NCBI GenBank assembly: GCA_038093975.1
Contig: JBBPTG010000073.1
Span: 1 to 64,000, forward strand
Length of the DNA stretch: 64,000 nt
Source: Chalciporus piperatus
Taxonomy: Eukaryota; Basidiomycota; Agaricomycetes; Boletales; Boletaceae
Direction: 5' to 3'
Under the pieces are notes generated by a model, which saw only the letters and a program-made list of their open reading frames with translations, was not told the DNA's origin and did no database searches. The stretch's first letter is position 1, and each line of letters begins with the position of its first letter. Positions 11,510 to 24,030 of the stretch are shown piece after piece. Made by a program: the position numbers and the translations under genes.

Positions 11510-11961
11510 TGTTATGATCTCTCACAACACAGCAGGGACTTTAGGCAACACTAGGCCTATGCGAAGGATATGCTGAGTACTAAAGCTTAATGACGGTGAA
11601 GTCACAAATGGATTAGACTGGGGTCTGTGATAAGTATAGGACTACTTATATACTATTGAGAAGTGTGCACAGACCAACAGCCGAATAAGGAAATCACAAA
11701 GGGAAAGATAGATAAGGTAAATGGAACGATGATAAGAAAAGGTACCAGGCACGGATTAGGGTCTAGGCCATGACATCATTGCTGACTCATCTTAGTCTGG
11801 ACCTTTGTCACGTGACCTGATTATGTAATAGATTATGTAATGCTACAGGGACTACCGGAGCGGATAAGGATGAATCCGGCTTGACCCCTAAGTTGTAGAC
11901 AAAGTCCAGTGTTCGAATACCGTTGTAGGCAAAAGTTTGAAAGGTTTTAAATACTATAACA
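11510..11961 (-). repeat. 5' LTR of the gypsy element
   Basis: 452 bp, 12 bp longer than its partner. The excess is a tandem copy of GATTATGTAATA near 11818-11841. Otherwise the two LTRs differ by isolated substitutions and single-base indels. The right edge is TATAACA at 11955-11961. Confidence 0.93.
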
Positions 11962-12140
11962 TCACCTAGGTTAGGGATCGGCTAGTAATAGAATGTACAC
12001 ATAGAGTAGGGATCAGCCAATGTACCATTGTGCCATGGCAATGGGAATGGCCAACACAAAGATTCCATGAGGTAGGACCTGGCCGACTAGTGCTAATCAC
12101 CCAGTCCTGCCTGCATCAGGGTTCAGCCCATAGAGAATAG

Positions 12141-12434
12141 GGATGAGCCTCAATGCGTAGGAATGGGCCGATGCAATCAGTGGCAATGTGTAGGGATGGG
12201 CCGATGCATTGAGCCTCAATGTGTAGGGATGGACCAATGGGTTGAGCCTCAATGCGTAGGAATGGGCCGATGCAATCAGTGTCAATGCGTAGGAATGGGC
12301 CGATGCAATCAGTGGCAATGTGTAGGGATGGGCCGATGGGTTGAGCCTCAATGTGTAGGAATGGGCCGATGGGTTGAGCCTCAATGCATAGGAATGGGCC
12401 GATGCAATCAGTGGCAATGTGTAGGGATGGGCCG
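12141..12434. repeat. 33-bp tandem minisatellite
   Basis: Eight consecutive 33-bp units run from 12170 to 12433, each of the form GATG(CAATCAG or GGTTGAG)...AATG(C/T)GTAGG(G/A)ATGGGCC, after a partial copy at 12141-12169. Because 33 is divisible by three, both strands are open over the array, giving meaningless 11-residue repeats. The array ends one base before the inverted-repeat element at 12435. Confidence 0.9.
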
Positions 12435-12649
12435 ACATCAGGGAAAACCTCCCCTGGATAATTGCATAGAATTGTAGATAATCTCAGCTAATACTTGAAA
12501 TTTTCGAAAAAACTTGAAATTTCATGAATTATCTGGAATTTGACCACCCCTGACTATGTATTAGTTGATATTTTATGATAATTCATGATGATTATATAGA
12601 TAATTTTACCCTTGTAGTAGAGTGTACAGAAAGTGTACAAAAAAGCGTA

Positions 12650-13440
12650 CTAAGTGTAGTCAAGATTGTATTAGGATTGAGTGTAGCTCAAGTGTATAAA
12701 AGAGTGGAGTGAAAGTGTAGTTAAAAGTGTGGGAAAGTGTACTGTGATTGAGTGTAGCTAAAGTGTACAAAAAAGCGTAGTGAAAGTGTAGGCAAGAGTG
12801 TGGGAAAGTGTATTTGATTGAGTGTAGCTAGAGTGTACAAAAAAGCGTAGTGAAAGTGTAGTTACAAGTGTGGGAAAGTGTAACTAGATTGAGTGTAGCT
12901 AGAGGGTACAAAAAAGCGTAGTGAAAGTGTTGTTACAAGTGTGGGAAAGTGTATTTGATTGAGTGTAGCTAAAGTGTACAAAAAAGCGTAGTGAAAGTGT
13001 AGTTACAAGTGTGGGAAAGTGTATTGTGATAGAGTGTAGCTAAAGTGTACATAAAAGTGTGGTCAAGAGTGAGGATAAATGAGTGTAGCTAAAGTGTGCA
13101 AAAAAGCGTACTAAAAGTGTAGTTAGCAATGTGGGAAAATGTACTGTGATTGAGTGTAGCTAAAGTGTACAAAAAGCGTACTGAAAGAGTGTATTAGCAT
13201 TGAGTGTGGCTGTGTACCAAAAAGCGTAGTGAAACTATAGTCAAATGAGTAGGACAGTGTAGCTAGATTGAGTGTAGCTAAAGTGTACAAAAAAGCGTAC
13301 TAAAACTGTAGTCAAAAGTGTGGGAAAGAGTGTTGTGATTGAGTGTACCAAATGTGTAGGACAAGTGTACTGGAAAGTGTAGTAATCAGTCTATTGAAAG
13401 TGTACAAAAAAGCGTACACAAGTGTACAAAAAGTGCAGTA
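12650..13440. repeat. about 70-bp satellite array inside the TIR element
   Basis: Roughly ten degenerate units built on GTGTAGCTAAAGTGTACAAA followed by AAGCGTAGTGAAAGTGTAG and GTGTGGGAAAGTGTA and closing with GATTGA. Units are best preserved between 12715 and 13060 and decay towards 13440. No coding potential on either strand beyond chance. Confidence 0.88.
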
Positions 13441-13599
13441 GTTGTCTAGTGTAGGAAATCCTAATGAAATGTAGCCCCAATGTGCTAGTGCTCGGACTTG
13501 ACAAAAATCCGCGCGAGCAGGTCACGTGACCGTGTTGAACTCGCCGTGTCACTGTCACTGTCAGCCTTTGCTCACATTCCTCTTTCCACACCATAAACA

Positions 13600-14415
13600 C
13601 GACTCGGAAATCACAGCCGGCGTGGCCTCAACAGCCCCGCCGGCCTCGACAGGTGAGTATTTGAGTATTCTTGCACCAACCTCGACACCCACTCACTTCG
13701 AACACGGCCGCACGGGCTCTTTGCCTCACCACGTTCCATCACATCTCAACACAAGTCGGAAATCACAGCCGGCGCTGGCTCAACAGCCCCGCCGGCTTCG
13801 ACAGGTGAGCATTTTTCACCAACCTCGACACCCGCTCACTTCGAACACAGCCGCGGGCTCTTTGCCCCACCACCACCTTCCACCACATCTCTACACAACT
13901 CGGCTCACCCTCGACCTCAAAAAAACGGCCGGTGTGGGCTCAATAGCCTCGCCGGCCTCACTAGGTGAGTTCCCACTCACCCATCACCACATCCACTCAC
14001 CTCGTCCACAACGGCTCAGGCCACCACCACCACCTTCAAACCCACCTCACCCTCATCTCGAACGAACGGCCGGCCGGTGTGGGCTCAATAGCCTCGCCGG
14101 CCTCACTAGGTGAGTTCCCACTCACCCATCACCACATCCACTCACCTCGTCCACAACGGCTCAGGCCACCACCACCACCTTCAAACCCACCTCACCCTCA
14201 TCTCGAACGAACGGCCGGCCGGCGTGGGCTCAATAGCCCCGCCGGCATCACAAGGTGCGTTTTGCGCACCCACTAATTCACCCGCTCACTTCACCAAGCC
14301 GCTCGGGCTGTTCGCCCCACCACTACCACCCCCCACCACCTTCACCTTTCACCCTCAACTTGTACAACATGGCAGATGTGGGCTCAACAGCCCCGCCGCC
14401 ATCATGAGGTAAGTT
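13600..14415 (+). repeat. six-copy exon-like tandem repeat with 5' splice-site motifs
   Basis: Six copies of a conserved core of about 45 bp start near 13612, 13759, 13925, 14064, 14212 and 14369, spaced about 140-165 bp apart. Each core has the form GCCGG(C/T)GTGGGCTCAA(T/C)AGCC(T/C)CGCCGGC followed by an AGGTGAGT-like donor (AGGTGAGT, AGGTGCGT or AGGTAAGT). The copies at about 13930-14070 and 14075-14215 are nearly identical over their full length, including the CCATCACCACATCCACTCAC spacer. The cores translate to AG(V/A)(G/A)S(T/I)A(P/S)PAS. The last core starts with ATG. I know of no protein of this kind; it may be a decayed or amplified first exon. Confidence 0.72.
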
Positions 14416-14898
14416 TTTCATCACTCACCAACCCACCTGCTCAACTCACTCTCGCTCATGCCTACCACCACCTCCAGCTCACTCGTGTATGCCATCATCC
14501 CCTCATCTCACCATCACCACTGGTAGGTCCATCATCTCATCATCATCATCATAGCCCATCATAGCCCATCATTATTGTAGTGATAGATTAGTACATGAGA
14601 TGTAGTAGATAATACTGCCACTGGCAATATATATGATTTATCTTTCTCTATCCTTGCTTTGTGTGAAGTTAAATTGAAAGAAGAGCAATGAATGGCAGTA
14701 GAATTACTCTAGTAATAGTCATGAATTATCAAGTATTTGAAGTAATTCTTGATAATTATCAGGATGATCAGAGGAGGCTAGGAATTAGTTCGTAATTCAT
14801 GAAATTGCGAAAATTGAGCTATTATCATATTTTACCAAGTTTTACCTGAAAATACATGGGATTTGATGCAATTATCCAGGGGAGGTTTTCCCTGATGT

Positions 14899-15383
14899 GG
14901 ACGATCATTTGCTTCGTCGGATTGGCTATCTTCCTCCTCTCTCGCTTGGGAATCATCTCCCTTGTTCACAGGCCCATTTTCAGGACCAAGCGGTTGCATG
15001 GAATCACGATCGCGACGGATTTCGGATGTCTAGCAGACTCGGACGATGGGATCATTAGTATAATGATATGTATGAATGAATACCTGAGCTCCCTCGGAGT
15101 CTGGCTCTATTCTTTGCCGATTTGACGGTCTTGCTGGCTCATCCTGTTCGTCTTCCTCAAGTTGTCGTCCGGAGCCTCGAGGCTGCAATCCATTCGAAGT
15201 GGCAGCAAGAGCAGCTTCAACCCGCGCGCGAAACTCCTCAGATAGGTGGGCTGTTCGGATTGATTCTTTCTCATCCTCCTCCGCTTTTTCAAGATGTCGA
15301 TACCAAGTTCTCCGCGAGGCTAGTTGTGTTCGCCGACCTCTGCAAAATTGACGGCAAACGCACCAGTATTCTCGCTCGGGCAT
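14899..15383 (-). pseudogene. truncated gene with Cys-rich N-terminus, likely from a Tnp2/Plavaka-type transposon
   Basis: Exon 1 (15383-15084, 100 codons) starts MPEREYWCVCRQFCRGR followed by SRRTWYRHLEKAEED. This is the short Cys/His N-terminal motif found in the first ORF of many basidiomycete CACTA-like transposons. A GT-AG intron (15083-15030) leads in frame to an acidic exon 2 (15029-14899; GPVNKGDDSQAREEEDSQSD). It is open right up to the terminal inverted repeat of the 2.46-kb element at 14898 and stops making sense inside it. The rest of the gene is absent from the left side of that element. The family assignment is an inference from the motif style. Confidence 0.5.
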
Positions 15384-15437
15384 AGTGGTGTGAGTGGAAG
15401 GGCAACGAGTTGTATATTGAAGGTACGGTATGTACAA

Positions 15438-15973
15438 CTAGAAGGCAAACCATAGTAGTCGAGCGATATGAATGATACTGGGATCTAGCATTGTCGAGTG
15501 TCGAAGTGTAGGATCTACCGAAATGTATCGAAACAATGAGTTCATTTGTTTGGGTATATTTTGGGTAGACTCGGGTACATTATGGGTACATTCACAACCT
15601 ATTCACCACTATCCTAGTCGATCTAGGTATATCCATTTTTCACTGGGCTTGATGCCTCGGGGGTAAGCTACGAGTCTGGTCGGAGCTATTCTCCGATGCC
15701 GACTTTGACATTTGCAATTGGAGGTGGCTGAACAAACGCCGAGCAACCAACCCCTTTCAAGGATGTATTATTCCATTCCTTGCAAGTTTGTTCTAGCGCC
15801 GCCGGTGCATCTTTCCCTAGTCGTTCCAATCCGAACACATCGAGGGTAAGTATTCGCCTACCTATATCCCGCCAGATCCCGCCCTGTATCTCGTCAGCTT
15901 ACTTTGTGCTGCAGTCGATCGTATCGTGCTTGCAACACAGTACGTACTACTACACCAACCCTGATCATTAGAT
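15438..15973. other. no gene recognised; promoter side of F-box A
   Basis: 536 bp with only short random frames. The last 150 bp precede the ATG of F-box gene A and contain a pyrimidine-rich stretch near 15850-15950. Confidence 0.4.
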
Positions 15974-17686
15974 ATGGTGACCCTCGAAGAAAACTCAGTT
16001 GTGATTGGCAATGTTCACGTCGGGAATTTGACGGTTGCCCGAGTCCCAGCGGAAATCGTCTACCTCATAATGCAATCCCTAGACCCGCTTGAACTGTTAC
16101 GTCTTCAAATGGTACGCTCGTTTTTCCAGTTGCAACATTCAGCTGTACGTACGCTCACAGATATCGAAACAATTCCATTCCATCGTCAATAGTCCCACCT
16201 TATGGCGCATGACGTACCGGAACGCTCGTTTCGCTCGCCCTTCTGGACCATTCCCCTGGCAGTCGACACGATTCCTACAACGCGCCCTCGTCCGCTCTGC
16301 GCAACTGGCGCGGACATGGACCTCGCAGCCCTTCAAAGCCCTATTAACCTCCTTTTATCAAGACATATCACTGGAATACATTAAGTGGGAATATTACCGG
16401 TGTGCTAGTGAGAGATGGTTGGTAGTACGCCAGTCCGCAGAAAAGATTGTCTTGCACGATGTCGATACCGGCTCTAATCAAACATTGTGGGATAGCGGGC
16501 CAATATCAAGCTGGGAACTATGTTCGAGCATATCTTCCCAAGGACACATGATCTATCTGATCCTGCGTGTCGAAAATGGAGAACACCTCGGCACAGTGCA
16601 TGTATCACTTTTTGAACAACTCAAATTGCACAGCTCAATCATTCCTATAGGAACTTGAAGCTGCTCGAATTTCGAGCGGACGAGGACTCCGGTCATTTGT
16701 CGGGACCTGCCATCTTCGATGTCCCTGCAACTAATTTTGGAGACTGGTATCTCCATGTTTCTCCCCATGACCGTGACACGAGCAGAAATACGCCATTTCT
16801 GTCTATCTCTGTCAATCCACATCGCGGTCTTGATGCTGTGTTGGTATTCGACATACGAAGTCGAAGGCTTTACAAATTCCCTCCGTTTCAATCGCAACTG
16901 GTGCGTCAGACTTCCTGCACGGTCCAATGTTCTACTCATTTGCAATAGGACGAAGTACGGTCGTTTTCGGCTTCTTGGCACCGTTCCTCCGATGTGGTCT
17001 TGTTGACGAGGACCCACGTATTCGTCTTATTCCATCTTACCCTCACTGACCACACGGCTGCGTACCTCATACAAGCGTTCGTTGTTCCAGCACAACCATA
17101 CACGGATAGCAATGCAACCCAGGACCTCCGCCTCACCCACGAAGGATTTCGGGAGGGGGAATTTCAGTCAAGCTTCGGACCCCCGAGACTGATCTACAAC
17201 TCAGCCTTGGATCCTGCTACTGGGTCGACGATGTTAAAGTTCATGCATGCTCAATTTGATAGTCAAGCTTCGTCCCTTCACCTCTATTGCACCGAGCTCT
17301 CCTTACCGCAGCAGCAAACCGGTGTGGTTCTCCCAATGTCCCTTGAAGTGTACGAAATCTTGGTGATCCAGGGTGTAAATCACATTGGTAGTGACCCGTA
17401 TCCCATCTTCGCAGCCTCTGATGACGGTTATGTCAGAGGTTACTGCTTGTGTAACCGCTACTCGAAGCGTCTGCAGGCTGTTGTTTGCAGGTATAGTATC
17501 GACGCCAACGGGAAAAGATGTGTGGCTGTCGCCGGTGATGTTTTGCCATTGGGTGCGGATGTTCAATTCTTACAGAACAGACATTTCCGCTGGGTTGATG
17601 CTCTTAGAGGGACGGGATCCTATATTAATGTCGAGCATACTTGGAGTGGGTGCAAATCCTCCATCATAGTTGTCGACTTGGAATAG
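15974..17686 (+). CDS. F-box protein A
   Basis: Four exons: 15974-16111, 16161-16597, 16651-16900, 16949-17686; 520 aa, in frame throughout. The F-box is at about residues 24-70 (VPAEIVYLIMQSLDPLELLR then QFHSIVNSPTLWRMTY). F-box proteins bind Skp1 and present targets to the SCF ubiquitin ligase. The long C-terminal region carries no domain I recognise; it probably binds the target. The second intron must use a GC donor (GCATGT at 16598) to join with paralogues B (32616) and C (34563) at the same codon position. Paralogues B and C lie at 31564-33263 and 33495-35200. Exon 2 is 437 nt in all three, which supports the model. Confidence 0.88.
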
Positions 17687-18494
17687 ATGTTATAGGACTG
17701 GCAGATAGCAGTAGATGAAGTGTTTGTATGCACCGGAGAGTCGACATCCCAACTTCCTGACAGTACTCAGCGCTCAGGCCCTAAATCCGGCAGGGAAGCC
17801 TCTATTCTATCAACTTTATAATGTATTCAACTTCCGGCTTGAACCGTGAGTACGGGTACTAGTTTGAAGTTGACTTGGAGTTCATACTGCGCATCTACTG
17901 GGGGTCGATGATGATTCCAGTGATCTGGACCCATAGTCTGTGACTTCCACATAGACCCCTGTCTTTATCTGACCCTTTTCCCATCGAATACACCAGTTCT
18001 TCTGCTGGCCCTCGACCATCGCTAATGATAGGGTGTCATTGTCGAGATGAAATCTATCAGCATCACTATGGTATGCTGAGCATGGTGCGTCAGCGCTCAG
18101 TCGGCAAGATCACAACTTGCCGTGACCACGCGGTAACTCAAAAATGACCCAGTGGGCTGAGTTGGCGTCAGTACATGAATCCGTTAGCTTAGATGGGGGT
18201 CACGAGAATTGAGTTTTCAAAGAAAAACAGTCGAGTCGATGAGTTGTTTACGAAGGGATGTACAACTAAATAGTATACTAGTAGCTAAGTAAGTAGCGCT
18301 GGCTGTAGCTGTTTGTGTTCTCGTGTTGTTCTGTGCATCATTCATCTTATCTCCCTCAGGCTCTCCTGGTAGTCCTCCTGACGCCATACACCCAATCCAT
18401 AGGACTGTCTTCCACTCTCACAGCTCTTACCCCAACCACTTCCATCCCACCAAGGACTCGCAGTTAGTCCTCCCAGATCTCAATCCAATCCACC
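17687..18494. other. intergenic, no gene recognised
   Basis: 808 bp between F-box A and the kinase. Pyrimidine-rich in its last 150 bp before the kinase start codon, as expected for a basidiomycete core promoter and leader. Confidence 0.4.
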
Positions 18495-20821
<2,327 letters not shown>

Positions 20822-21463
20822 CCACCGGACAACGAGTGGGCCGACATGCGCCATGCATCATGCATCATTTTTCCTCTTCCTCTTCCTCACCCTCTGCTGT
20901 GGACGGAGCATTCAGTAGCATTAAAATTTTCGTTTTCGGTACATTTGTTTTCTTAGCCATTCCATTCGACGCTAGTACGTTTTACTATGGGAACTCGATC
21001 GTGTTCAAGTTGTTGTACACGTGTGGTTTGTGGGTGTCTACTTTCCTGCTCGCTCTTCTGCTACTTGTTTTGCGGATTTTTTATTTGCATATGATAAGTT
21101 AATAGAGGGTGCTGGTTTTCCTGGACAGTCTGGACTTTTTTTTATTTTGTTTTCGGCTGCACAGGTTTTCTGGGCGGAGCGGCTCAAATTTCGAATTCGG
21201 TGTTGGTGGACCGAGGTTGGCGTGGCCGCATGGGTGATCTGTATACGAGGAACGGCCCTCCAAAGTGAAGACTTTGAGCTACTGGAATTGCTACCCAAAC
21301 AAAGAGAGATTCATTTTACAACACTGAGAATGCATAACGTCCGAACTTGAATGTGAGTTTGCACCGTCCCGTGTTGGATCGAACGCATTCCCAGATACTG
21401 TAGCCTTGACGCGCATGACCGCCCCCTTGTATCCAATTGTGCACCGAGGCCGACTCGGAGGTA
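20822..21463. other. convergent 3' region of kinase and chitinase
   Basis: 642 bp shared between two converging genes. It contains T-rich stretches near 20920-21160 that fit 3' UTR and polyadenylation sequence. An open frame at 20818-21102 on + lacks protein-like features and is not called. Confidence 0.45.
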
Positions 21464-24030
21464 TCAATCGCACTCTCCCTCGTCTTTCCAGACATCTGCC
21501 CAGATGAAGATGAAACTCGAGTCAGCATCCGTGGTGCACACAGGCGACATCTAATTACCTGAACACCCAGGCTCGTCGTTCTCGGTCCACCATTTCGCCA
21601 TCCAGAGTTGTCCGTCTGAGGGGTTGAAGGGAAATCATGATGAGCAAGGGTGACGACGAACGCCGTTCGCAAGACTTACCGTAGGTCGCTTCTTGACCTG
21701 CGGTGTAGATAGCCTTTGGGGGGTGTATGAGAACGAGGGCCCCGTCGAGAAAGGGAATGGAAGAGGGAGGTATGAGACGTACTGAAGCGTTCCATGGGGA
21801 TGTTCCCGCACAGCCACCAGAGCCTGGCGTTGGCGTCGTCGTGGGCGAGCTCTGCGTACTAGTAGGTGTTGGCGTCCCGGTGGTCCCTGGTGGGCTCGAC
21901 GCGCCGCCCATGTTGTCCCGGATGTTATCCCATTTGCTGTGGGGATAGCTAGACACCGCACGTCATCTAGTATGCGTGTCAATTCACGGGGAACGTGAAC
22001 TCACTGGATATGATTCTACGAAGATACATTGTCGTGAATACCGAGGTTTTATTTTGGGAGATCTCCCTACGAGTTTTACTCACTGGCGTTTGATCCAGAT
22101 AGCCGAGCGTATCTGCCGCATTCCAAACGAGCGATTCCGAACCCGTCTTGTCGGTCGACAGCTACATGCATGCAACGAACGCAGTGACTTGGTGAGAGAG
22201 AGAAAAGACCAAATTCCAGCGCGGCGGAATTTACCTCCCAGAACGCACACCCCGCCAACGCGTGAGCGACGACATACTCGGCTTTGATCCGTACGATATC
22301 CGGAACGTCGTAAGAAACCAGTTCTCGTTTGACAGGATCGTAAGAGTAGCTTGCGACGTCTTGGAAATCTTCGATGACCTCCGCGCCGGGAAATGGGAGG
22401 TACTTGTACGAATAGACGCCAGGTTCTAATGTCCCGGGGCCGACCTGTATTCAGGGGTCAACGGATGGTGGATGGAGGGATAGGGTCGATTTGGCTCACT
22501 CCATTGTATGGCTGTCCTATGCCGTCCGTGTTTTCAAACGCACGTCCGTAAAGGGGTATTCCTTTGGATCATGAAGTTCTATATCTCGGTTCGTCTGTTC
22601 TGCAAATGGAGAGAGTTCGTTACCTATCGCGAATTTTCTTGGAGTTGCACCACTAGAGAGGAAGTGTTGCACTGCAGCATCTGTGCTGACGCCCGTCCTA
22701 GAACCTCCATACAAGTTCGCTTGGTTGTCTGCCTAAAAACCAAAAACGTCAGCGACCGACGATACTTACTTTGTACCTGTGAAAAGTTTTACAAATGACA
22801 GCCAAGACCCGGCATAGTCGTACGCCTTACGAATAGGTCAGCTCTCGCCCGCGACGCAAACGAATTTGGCCTTACCATCAAGTTCCAATGAGTGATTGCT
22901 TGATCCATCTGCGAAATCGGATAATACGCATAATGCTCTGGTCCCGCTGAGACTGCGACCTGGAACTCTGATCAAAAAGTGACTGAACGTGCAGAAAGAC
23001 TGAGCCCACCGTCAATTCGTAAGGCGTAGTGTCTCCGTTTGAAAACGCAAGGTCGTCGAAACCCTCTCGTAGGGAGGCCAAGAGGTCCGCGAACGCTTGA
23101 CCGTCCCCCTCGTTCGCTGGATATTCAAAGTCTATATCTCTATCACAGTCCGTGAACCCTCGAGAACGGCTGGCTCTGAAATGGGAAGGAAGACTTACAT
23201 GCCGTCGAATCCATAGTCTTTGACAAGCGTGACTGCACTTGCAACGAAATTGGCTCTCAGGCTGGAATCACTGAGGAAGGAAAAGTGGCCCTCCTGTGAA
23301 TAAGTCCAACCGCCCACGGACAGGAGAACCTTCAAATGTCTATCGAGTTTCAGAATCAGTGCTATCGGGACATACTGCATAAATAAAGAACGGAATACCA
23401 CACACACCTATGGGATAGTTTCAGCAAGTAGAGCTGGGGCGACGTCACGGTGTCAGCGAGAATGTACTCGTTAGGGAAGCGGTGGGACCTCGACCTGCTT
23501 CAAACAACCGTAAAGATTGTTTCCTGGCTCGTCCCACGAGTCACCGGGAAAATGTTTCTTCAAATGATGGCGTGCTGAATAGGGTTTCTGGAAGACGAGC
23601 GGTTTTTGAAGGGACATACTTGTTCGTCGGCGTATGAATCGGTGAGGAAGACCTGGCCGGTATCGCTTGATACATCGGCGAATGCATACAAGATATGTGT
23701 CAGTTGGCTTGGATCGATGTCCGTGGGCTCTGTGTTCGATGAATTGGAGTTTCATGTATGTGACAAGTGTCCACTGGCACACGCACGAAAGTTGGCACCG
23801 TAGATGCCCCTAGCGAAAAAACGGATGTTAGATGAGCTATCGCATAAACGGGCAAAGAGAGCGCACCAGTTGGTAAAATACGCGACCTGGACGTATCGTT
23901 CGACATCCCGAGGCTGTGTATGATTGGATAGATCATTCGCAAGAGTCAGTAGGGATGCAGCATAAAATGTCCCCAGGATAGATAACAACGTCAGAGGCAA
24001 GGGAGACCTGAACGAAAGCATGGTAAACAT
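21464..24030 (-). CDS. secreted GH18 chitinase with C-terminal CBM5/12
   Basis: Eighteen exons, 24030-23867 down to 21495-21464; 510 aa. A signal peptide ([20 protein letters not shown]) is followed by a GH18 barrel: [24 protein letters not shown], catalytic DGIDIDFE at 174-181 (Glu181 the acid), [11 protein letters not shown], and AGCAFWELSTDK. A Pro/Thr-rich linker leads to a chitin-binding module with [11 protein letters not shown] (488-498). It hydrolyses chitin outside the cell, for wall remodelling or feeding. Exon 14 is only 11 nt (22015-22005), needed to give QTPNHIHYPHSKWD. The start could also be the second ATG at 24021. Confidence 0.92.

Larger units (their letters stand above)
5514..11961 (-). 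mobile_element. Ty3/gypsy (chromovirus-type) LTR retrotransposon
   Basis: A 6.45-kb element with its coding strand on minus. The 5' LTR is at 11510-11961 and the 3' LTR at 5514-5953, both with TGTTAT...ATAACA ends. A purine tract (AGAGGGATAG on the coding strand, 5954-5963) abuts the 3' LTR. Inside are gag (10884-9541) and pol (9544 downward). Pol domain order is protease, RT, RNase H, integrase, with a chromodomain-like tail, which marks a chromovirus. The LTRs differ by only a few bases plus a 12-bp duplication, so insertion is recent. The five bases flanking each side (GGTTC at 5509-5513, TCACC at 11962-11966) do not form a target-site duplication. Confidence 0.93.
12435..14898. mobile_element. 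non-autonomous DNA transposon-like element with 33-bp perfect TIRs
   Basis: Bases 12435-12467 (ACATCAGGGAAAACCTCCCC...) are the exact reverse complement of 14866-14898 over 33 bases. The interior has no transposase. It holds AT-rich subterminal zones, a 70-bp satellite (about 12650-13440) and an exon-like tandem array (about 13600-14415). The CAGGG inside the TIR resembles the ends of hAT elements, but no 8-bp (or other) target duplication is visible. The right end interrupts a coding sequence at 14899, and the left end abuts the minisatellite. Confidence 0.75.

Noticed and set aside
11509..11510. Primer-binding site next to the 5' LTR of the gypsy element
   Set aside because: The first internal bases (AAAACAACTCC on the coding strand) do not match a tRNA 3' end I can identify; self-priming is possible but not shown.
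12097..12477. Open frames on both strands encoding 11-residue repeats (SAHPYTLPLIA and GMGRCNQWQCV types)
   Set aside because: They are by-products of a 33-bp minisatellite whose unit length is divisible by three; no start context, domain or splice structure supports a protein.
12650..13440. Regularly spaced repeats resembling a CRISPR array
   Set aside because: Units are degenerate and contiguous without unique spacers, no cas genes are present, and the DNA is eukaryotic; it is a satellite.
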